A stretch of 64,000 nt of DNA, from the NCBI GenBank assembly GCA_963971535.1, contig OZ020585.1, positions 161,342,226-161,406,225 of the forward strand, read 5' to 3'. This stretch comes from Notolepis coatsorum (lineage: Eukaryota > Chordata > Actinopteri > Aulopiformes > Paralepididae). A model generated the notes under the pieces. That model was not told the DNA's origin, did not search any database, and saw only the letters and a list, made by a program, of their open reading frames with translations. The position numbers and the translations under genes are program-made. Positions 56,766-64,000 of the stretch are shown one piece after another (position 1 is the first letter of the stretch; each line of letters begins with the position of its first letter).

Positions 56766-57419
56766 TTTCTTTTCCCCGTTGCTGTTCCTGGTCTACTTTC
56801 TCTCCAGGACCTTTCTGTGGAGAACCGCTGTTGAGAACCTTGTTCCCCGTTTGGAGCTGCGCCACGTTTTGCCCGCTTTACGCGTTGCGCTTGGGTGAGT
56901 GGAACCAAACCCCTCTGGATTATTCTGATTGTGTGTATTGAAGAAACACTGAAGACTGTCACTATCGTTTGGTTCTGGATTATTCTGATTGTATGTATTG
57001 AAGAAACACTGAAGACTGTCACTGTCAATTGGTTCTGGACCCAGCTAGGGAGGAGGGAACCACACTGCCTCTGTGTTTCGTTGGACTGTTTCTGATATCT
57101 CTCTCTCTCTCTCCGTTTTCCACCTTGAGCGAAAGCTGGGAGTATCTGCAGAGCCGCTACAACGTCACATGCCAATTCCCCACCACTATCTGCTGGGAGT
57201 ATCTGCAGAGCCGCTACAACGTCACATGCCAATTCCCCACCACTATCACCAGGAGGATTCTGCAGAGCGGCAGATGACTGCCGAAGGCAGTCTCCCTATT
57301 TGTTTGATTATTGTACTTATCCTTCTTTTGACTCTGTAAATAAATACGCCCTAGCATTTGGCTAACTCTGAACTTCCTGTCTGTGCCGTTGCGTTTGAGG
57401 TCGGTTACAAACAATAACA
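56766..57419 (+). repeat. Gypsy 3' LTR, 5' part deleted
   Basis: Matches 55146-55860 of the 5' LTR but lacks its first 200 bp and one of three roughly 60-bp internal repeats. Ends aaacaataaca before GTATG. Confidence 0.92.
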
Positions 57420-57540
57420 GTATGCCCTCTCAGTTATTTTTGCCCTACAATAAATACAGTTACAATATATATAATCAGATAATCCAATAATCTAAATCCA
57501 ATCTAATATATAATCAAAAAATTACCAAAGGTTTAAGGGG

Positions 57541-57715
57541 AAGCAGTCTGTGTGTCCTGGGCTGGATGCGTTTGGTGTAAAGCAGTCTGTGTGTCCTGGG
57601 CTGGATGCGTTTGGTGTAAAGCAGTCTGTGTGTCCTGGGCTGGATGCGTTTGGTGTAAAGCAGTCTGTGTGTCCTGGGCTGGATGCGTTTGGTGTAAAGC
57701 AGTCTGTTACAAAGG
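57541..57715. repeat. 39-bp minisatellite
   Basis: Four full units and one partial of agcagtctgtgtgtcctggg plus ctggatgcgtttggtgtaa. The word gtaaagcagtctgtgtg resembles, but does not match, the 31-bp minisatellite unit. The open frame through it is periodic and not a gene. Confidence 0.95.
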
Positions 57716-58855
57716 GTCAGATTAAACCGAATATATGTATTTATTGATTGATATATATTGAATAGTATTTGTATATCGTTTGATATCCCTTGTATATTTC
57801 TTTGTACATATACACGGAATATCCCTTTAGCCTACTATAGCCCATAATATTTCATTCTCCTATTGGATGGCGTGCCACCAGCGCCAGTGCCGTGCCCCTA
57901 GAGCCGACTTGAAAGCTACCGACATGACTTGTCTCAACATGCCCGCTTCTGCCCAGGGCTACGAGACAGTGAGCAGGCTGGCACTTGATTATTCCCCGTA
58001 CATATAAATATGGCGTAGGTGAATACTGAGTTAGTTCGCCTTTCAGTTCGAGTTGGAGTTCAGTCTTGTTCAGTTACCCAAGTGACGTCTCACCCACTAT
58101 GCAACGTGCGGTGCAGTAGGGCTCGTATTGCCCCAAAATAGAGTCGTGTTATCCTAATACGTTTGTTCAACGTATCGTTCGCTATTTACTAGTAAGCCTT
58201 CATTACGAGTCAAAGACCACGTGAAGTGAGTAATTGTGCGTCTACATAGAGCACTTATAGCCGCGTGCAAATAGGATAGTATTAACGTCAAGTTCAACTG
58301 TGAAACCACCGTGACCACGGAGGATTTACACCGGTGATTGCAGAGCCACTTTCCGGCAGGATTATTATTACTCTTGTTGCTTTGACCAAGCTGCTGGAGC
58401 AGAGAACCGTCTACCCCGCTGCTGTGTGGGATCTACCGTGAGGACATCATTCGAGCCCGTCTCAAGGAGAGACTCCACGGCTTCACCTGTGCGGCGCGCA
58501 CACTGGGAGTACAGCTGCCTTTCCCCGCTGAGCCAGGGAGCAATATACCGTCTCCCGGTGCCTATTGAAGCTCCCTGTGGAATCATTGACTTTGCATAGA
58601 GCATTGCCTCCCCCTGCTGGCTTACAACCGGTAGTACACCCCCTTCCCAGAGTACCATAGATATAATTCTTAATATTCATTATTGATTTGCTTACGCACA
58701 TTTCTTGCCTTATAAGCGCATCCAAAGTGACCAAAGTAATGTAATATAATACCTTTGATGTAATAAATATTCTAAACGAGTATTTGTGTGGAAACCGTTT
58801 CATTGTGGAGGTGTTCTCATCTGATATACTTGTGTACGGTATGGCCAGTAATGTA
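57716..58855. other. Unassigned, contains a TATA-like promoter element
   Basis: AT-rich start, then a tacataaatatgg-type TATA box near 58000, a CpG-containing stretch and an aataaa at about 58763. It could be an unrecognised LTR or upstream part of the L1/Tx1 element. No flanking duplication was found to support an LTR, and no coding frame is recognised. Confidence 0.35.
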
Positions 58856-59050
58856 CATAAGACGGTAGGAAAACAAGATGGCTGCTGATTGAAGTGCTGA
58901 GCTGCACCCCGTGCCAAACTTCCCTTTAAAATGCCATTATATATGCTTTGATCAGAGATAAACTGAACTTTTTCAAACCTGGATTCACCTGTTAACGAGA
59001 CGGTGGAGGGACTGGAAGCCTATATTGACGCGTTTTATAAAGAAAACGCT

Positions 59051-59899
59051 ATGGCGGGCACCAAACCCGATACCAAACGCACCCGAAGTGAGCTGGGCTC
59101 GAGTGATGCGGATGACCCAACCAGCGACATCCGTGAGTCTTTAACATCTATTAAACATCAACTCCAGAAGCTTGATCTACTCGAACAGCTGACAAACAAT
59201 GTCAAGGAGTTAAAAGCTTCTGTGGAGTACAACAACTCACTCATCGAGGTACTAAAGGCAGACAATGCCTCACTCAGGATCGACGTAAACAAATTACAAC
59301 GTCTGACGGATAATCTCCAAAAAGAAAATTTCAACATGGCTAATAACATTCTTGACCTACAATGTAGAAGCATGAGAGACAACTTAATAATTCACGGTCT
59401 TCCTGAAACTAAAAATGAAACTCACCAGAGATCCGAGGAACTTTTTAGGTTATTCCTGTCAGATAACCTGAAAATGAAGTCGGCTGAAACCGAAGCTATC
59501 CGCTTTTCCAGAGTCCATCGCCTGGGGAAAGCCAAAGTCGACCAGCAGAGGCCCCGTCCCATCGTGGCCAAAGTCATCGATTCAAAGATGAAATCTGCTA
59601 TTATGTCCAACGGAAGAGAGTTGAAAGGATCCAAATATTCCATCAGTGACCAGTTCCCGGCAGAGATCATGAGTAGACGCAGGCTGCTCTACCCGGTCAT
59701 GGCGGATGCGAGGAAAAACAAACGGAATGCTCGTATGTTCATGGATAAACTTTATATTGATGGAACTATGTACAGGAATCCCCGTATTACATACTGGCTG
59801 AGTGGAGGCGACGAAAACGTCTTTCATGACGCTCAGGAGGAGATACTGACTCCAAGTATCCAGCGTGCTTCCCGAGCTGCTGTAAACAATGACGCTTGA
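59051..59899 (+). CDS. L1/Tx1 ORF1p (element 2)
   Basis: 282 codons from ATG 59051 (strong context, gctATGG) to TGA 59897; the frame is open a further 16 codons upstream. The N-terminus is charged, the coiled coil runs about residues 28-108 (LQKLDLLEQLTNNVKELK, IEVLKADNASLRIDV), then an RRM-like domain (RDNLIIHGLPET, FSRVHRLGKAK, PRPIVAKVIDSKM) and a C-terminal domain (SISDQFPAEIMSRRRLLYPV, MYRNPRITYWL). It follows the L1 ORF1p plan but is clearly a different lineage from the ORF1p at 41037, with little alignable identity. Confidence 0.9.
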   Translation: MAGTKPDTKRTRSELGSSDADDPTSDIRESLTSIKHQLQKLDLLEQLTNNVKELKASVEYNNSLIEVLKADNASLRIDVNKLQRLTDNLQKENFNMANNILDLQCRSMRDNLIIHGLPETKNETHQRSEELFRLFLSDNLKMKSAETEAIRFSRVHRLGKAKVDQQRPRPIVAKVIDSKMKSAIMSNGRELKGSKYSISDQFPAEIMSRRRLLYPVMADARKNKRNARMFMDKLYIDGTMYRNPRITYWLSGGDENVFHDAQEEILTPSIQRASRAAVNNDA

Positions 59900-60134
59900 A
59901 GATGACGTCATCATCACCAAGGCGTCCTCGTTGCTATGACTACCCGGGACCTGACTGAATACACGTAGGACACTGCATGCAGAATGCAGATGCAGTCTTC
60001 CTTTCTTTTCATTTATCTCTTGTGCTTTTCTTTTCTTCTCAATCTCATATCCATTCCATTTGTTTGTTTGTTCCAATTCATTTATTTAATTTGTCCTTCT
60101 TATCTCTCCACCCTCTCTTTCAGGTCAATGTTTG

Positions 60135-60136
<2 letters not shown>

Positions 60137-60200
<64 letters not shown>
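60137..60200. repeat. (TC)n microsatellite
   Basis: About 32 TC dinucleotides in the ORF1-ORF2 spacer of element 2; absent from the spacer of element 1. Confidence 0.97.
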
Positions 60201-60204
<4 letters not shown>

Positions 60205-60544
60205 TATTATATTATATTTTCCCTCATCTTTGGCTAGGGAAATGCGGTTAACGTTGGGCTACTCACCCAGACCCTTGGGCTAATGGGTTTGAATGGAGTG
60301 CCCTTGGGTTATTGTTTGTATGCTCTGTTAATCATTTTAGCCCATCCATTAGGGATGGGCCATATGTGTTTTATGTGTAACCCGTCTGTGCAAGACGTTA
60401 GGGTTATTTTGTTTTATGTACTTCACCCCCTCCCCCCTCCGTTCACCCCCCCCTTATTCCAGCCATTTAGAGACCTGCCCACATTAGCCTCAATAGAAGC
60501 GTCAAAAAAAATATTGCATTACCAACAACCATACAGTATAGATT

Positions 60545-63500
60545 ATGGCTAGTTTGAACATAATGATATGGAACACTGGTGGAATAAATAAACAACACAA
60601 ACGAAAAAGCGTGCTCACACTGATGAAAAAAGAACAGGTGGACATAGCTCTGCTAAGCGAAACGCACATTTTAGAGAAAGACATAGATATGTTAGCGGAC
60701 AACACATATCATAACATCAGTCACTCTTCCTTTGGAACGAGAACTCGGGGAGTAGCCATAGTCGTTAGACGGAAGTTGAATATTGAATTGAAGGGAGTAT
60801 GGTCTGATGCAGATGGTCGGATAACTATAGCTAAGATTTTACATAAGAACAGAAAAATAGCGTTGGTAGCGGTATACGCCCCAAATTTATACGAAGTTTC
60901 TTCACTACACTTACCAGAGCAATGTTAGACCTTCCCGAATACTCATTTATAATCGGTGCGGATTTTAATGCCATTTGGAACCCAAGGATGGACAAATCAA
61001 ACCCCTCCTTTTCCAATGAACAAAAAAATGCATCTAATGCATTAAAGGATTGGTCGAAGATTACAGGTGTAAATGACTTATGGCGTTCACTCAACCCCAT
61101 GACCCGGAAGTACTCTTGTCGATCTGCGAGACATAATACATTATCCAGAATAGATTACGTTTTCACAACCCCGAGACTATTTGATAACTACGATGTGGAA
61201 ATGATACCCAATGCATTTTCTGATCACTGTTATTTACTCTTAAAAGGAACATTTGGTATACTATCATCCCGAGCCCCAAGATGGCGATTTAACACGATGC
61301 TGCTTAATAACAAGGAATTCATTACACAAATCAAAGAAGCTCTTACGGTATTCCTACGGATAAATGTGAATTCGGTTCAGGACCCCAGAATATTATGGAT
61401 GTCGACAAAGGGAATGATCAAGGATTTCACTGATAGCTTTTCCTCCCAAATACGCAAGAATCGATGCTCAAAACTGGCTGAACTGGAAACACTTTACTCA
61501 ACGTTATTTAATTCTTTGCAATACAACAACTCGGTTCAACTGGAAAATCAAGTCAATATACTAAAAAAAGAGATTAACGCCATATACAGACAACAATCTG
61601 AATTGCAAATACGTAGCACAAGACAACAGCAGTACTCCCAAGGTTCCAAACCAAGTCACCTATTAGCTATGCGACTAAGAGTCAACGCAAAATTTGCAGA
61701 TATAACTACCATTAGAGCACAACAAGGACTTGTTACAGAACCCAAAGAAATAAACACGACATTCAAAGAATTCTACTCCAACTTATACAAATCACAAACG
61801 ACCTTCGATCAAAACAAGATGGACACATATCTTAATCAAATTAACCTCCCTAAACTTTCAGAGGATGACGCTAAACAGTTAGAAACACCGATCACACTAG
61901 ATGAACTTAGGGAGGCCATATCTGAAATGCAAAGTGGAAGGGCCCCTGGAAGAGACGGTATCCCACCAGAAACGTACCTCTCTTGTTGGGACATAATTGG
62001 ACCCTTATTACTAAATATGATTTTATACTCAGTCAAGGAGGGGAACTTCCATAAGAATGACAATATTGCACTCATAACAGTCCTCCTCAAAAAAGACAAA
62101 GACCCCACCGAGTGCGGTAGTTACAGACCTTTAAGCCTCCTCGGAACCGATATCAAACTGTACTCTAAGGTATTAGCCATCAGACTACAAAAGCATATGA
62201 CGTCTTTAATTCATCCGGACCAAACAGGCTTCATAAGAGGCCGCCTGATCACTGATAACATAAGACGATTACTACACGTACTAGATGCTAACAAGGAAGA
62301 CAACACACCTAAGGCGATGCTGTCCCTGGATGCAATGAAAGCTTTTGACAGGTTGGAATGGTCGTATCTATGGGCAGTGTTAGAAAGGATGGGGTTAGGA
62401 AAAGGATTCATTGATATGATTAAAGTATTATACAAAGACCCATCGGCCATGATTACAACAGGTACAATCACCTCCGAAATCTTTCCAGTATCACGGTCTT
62501 CCAGACAGGGTTGCCCCCTTAGTCCCGGACTATTCGATCTATCATTAGAGCCTTTAGCACAATATATAAGACAATCCCAATCCATAGAACCAATCGTAAT
62601 CAAGGGCACACAACACAAAATTAGTTTATATGCGGACGACGTAATACTGTTCATGCAAAACCCCAACACCGCATTGCCTCATCTTCTCAAGTTGATTGAG
62701 GACTTTGGAGATTTATCGGGATTTAGGATAAATTGGCCGAAGTCGGCCTTCCTCCCACTTAACGCCCCTGCAAAAAGAAATATAACCCTCCCAGAAGAGA
62801 TACCGATGGTAAAACACTTTAGATGTTTGGGAGTTGAAATATTCCCTACCATAAGCCAAACGGTGAAGCACAATTACATAAAAATCCAAAACAAAATCAA
62901 ATACGACCTTGTCAGGTGGTCAAAACTTAAAAACTCAGTACAAGCACGGATATCAATAATTAAGATGGACGTCCTACCTAGAATCAACTTCTTCAGCTCA
63001 ATGCTACCGTTACCCCCTCCAAAGGGTTACTGGAAAGAATTACACTCCTCCACATACAAATTTATTTGGAATAACAAACCACCACGTATAAAAAGATCCA
63101 CCGCGCAGACGGTGGTATGGCATTTCCAGATTTCCACCACTATTTTAAGGCATACACTTTAAGACCACTGACAACATGGTTTGATCCCCAAGCATCAGTA
63201 TCCTGGAGAAATTTAGAAGAAAATATAGTAGCTCCACATAGGCTGAAGGACATAGTGTACACCAAATTATCAATTAAGCAATGCGAACGGAAATTTGGCC
63301 CCATAATCACTCATGCAATCCGGATATGGCGTGAAACACAAAAAAAATACTCTATCCCACATAAATGGCATAATCATACTCCCTTATTCAATAACAATGC
63401 ACTCTTGATTGGAAAACAACCTATAAGATTCCCTAGATGGGAAAAGCAAGGCATACACACATTAGGAGACGTTTTCAACAAACAGGGTTTTTGTAGTTTT

Positions 63501-64000
63501 GATAAGATATGCAAAAAATTTAATCTCACCAAGTCCTCATATTATTTTTACGCACAGTTATTGGCATGTTTGAAGGCTCACGGTGTTCCATTAAGGATAC
63601 CAATTGTACACCACAGATACCACAAATTCTTCTATGAAAGAGAGACATCGAGAGGTTTTGTTTCAGATTTTTATCATCAATTACTAACGGCCTCGTATGA
63701 AACCCTACATCTAGACTCAGTCTGGAGGAGGGATATACCAGACCTGGAGATAGACTTTGACTGGCAAGAAGCCTGGGCAAATGTACGCCTTGCATCAAGG
63801 AACCCGGACCATCAACAAATCAATCTTAACTATATTCACAGGACATACTTAACTCCTATAAGACTGAACAAAATGGGTCTTAAACAAGACTCCAAATGCT
63901 CCTTATGTACAAATGGGGATGAAGGGACATTTATGCACATGTACTGGGACTGCCCACCAGTTAAGATATTTTGGAAAGAAGTGACCCAGCAATTGTCAAA
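60545..64000 (+). pseudogene. L1/Tx1 ORF2 (element 2): endonuclease and reverse transcriptase, two deletions
   Basis: Frame 1 runs 60545-60928. Relative to element 1, four bases are missing after AVYAPNLYEV (near 60897), shifting to the frame 60922-63162. A 13-base deletion near 63107-63110, after IKRSTAQ, shifts it again, and the third frame continues to the window end. The endonuclease keeps LLSETHIL, GADFNAIWNP and FSDHCYLLL. The reverse transcriptase keeps SLLGTDIKLYSKVLA, LSLDAMKAFDRLEWSYLW, SSRQGCPLSPGLFDLSLEPL and LYADDVILFMQ. It lacks the early nonsense codon of element 1, so the two copies died independently. Confidence 0.93.

Larger units (their letters stand above)
54943..57419 (+). 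mobile_element. Ty3/gypsy element, internally deleted, self-priming type
   Basis: 5' LTR (54943-55860), gag (from 55874) and a 5'-truncated 3' LTR (56766-57419), flanked by GTATG at 54938-54942 and 57420-57424. All of pol is missing; gag joins the LTR at about 56765 within a short shared ttttccccgttgctg stretch. It is related to the gypsy fragment at 36541. It could be mobilised only in trans, if at all. Confidence 0.93.
58856..64000 (+). mobile_element. L1/Tx1-type LINE (element 2), runs off the window
   Basis: ORF1 (59051-59899), a 645-bp spacer with a (TC)n tract, and ORF2 (from 60545) broken by two deletions. A caagatggctgc word (YY1-like, 58874) sits near the presumed 5' end. ORF2 is about 90 percent similar by eye to element 1, while ORF1 and spacer differ. 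The 3' end lies beyond the window. The exact 5' boundary is uncertain. Confidence 0.85.

Noticed and set aside
57706..58808. Solitary LTR beginning tgttacaaag
   Set aside because: A TATA box and polyadenylation signal are present, but no flanking target duplication or partner LTR was found.

Overview
The window is vertebrate, most likely teleost, nuclear DNA. It contains no bacterial or phage genes. It holds LINEs of the L2, L1/Tx1 and Rex1/CR1 groups, a BEL/Pao element, chromodomain (sushi/Tf1-like) Ty3/gypsy elements, hAT-type and TTAA-inserting MITEs, tRNA-derived SINEs, and many micro- and minisatellites. All recognised long reading frames belong to transposable elements. The only candidate host coding sequence is a 69-codon exon on the minus strand at 54392-54598.

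Layout. 1-7300: minisatellites (21, 16 and 12 bp units), (AAT)n and (CA)n tracts and 3' ends of several LINEs. 7309-17806: an outer MITE-like element with an 8-bp target duplication, split by a LINE 3' fragment, which is itself split by a perfect-TIR MITE, a 5.3-kb TIR element carrying two 5S rRNA-like segments and a SINE, and a 5'-truncated L2 LINE whose ORF2 is fully open. 18387-18871: a second SINE. 19804-20124: a 35-bp minisatellite with a CCAAT box in each unit. 20341-28373: a decayed minus-strand LINE with a 2A-like NPGP motif, interrupted by a hAT element (21178-25706), itself interrupted by a Rex1-like LINE. 28489-31072: mostly non-coding, with hAT ends and a 35-bp tandem repeat. 31073-40101: a minus-strand BEL/Pao element with about 0.56-kb LTRs; a truncated gypsy element replaces its 5' part and a TTAA MITE sits in one LTR. 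40102-48355: a 31-bp minisatellite split by an L1/Tx1 element flanked by direct repeats of about 0.8 kb. 49917-50326: a hAT MITE. 51011-54338: a Rex1-like 3' UTR interrupted by a related minus-strand LINE. 54943-57419: an internally deleted self-priming-type gypsy element. From about 58860 to the end: a second L1/Tx1 element whose ORF2 closely matches the first one's but whose ORF1 is quite different.

The genes do not form a pathway. The main information is the insertion history, readable from target-site duplications, nesting order and paired empty/filled sites. The strongest unusual signals are the 0.8-kb duplication around the first L1/Tx1 element, the ORF1 exchange between the two L1/Tx1 elements, the 5S-derived segments inside a DNA transposon, and a perfect 10-nt self-priming match in a gypsy LTR. 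I found no defence system, CRISPR array or other clearly new multi-gene system. Similarity statements are by eye, and clade names for the LINEs are provisional.
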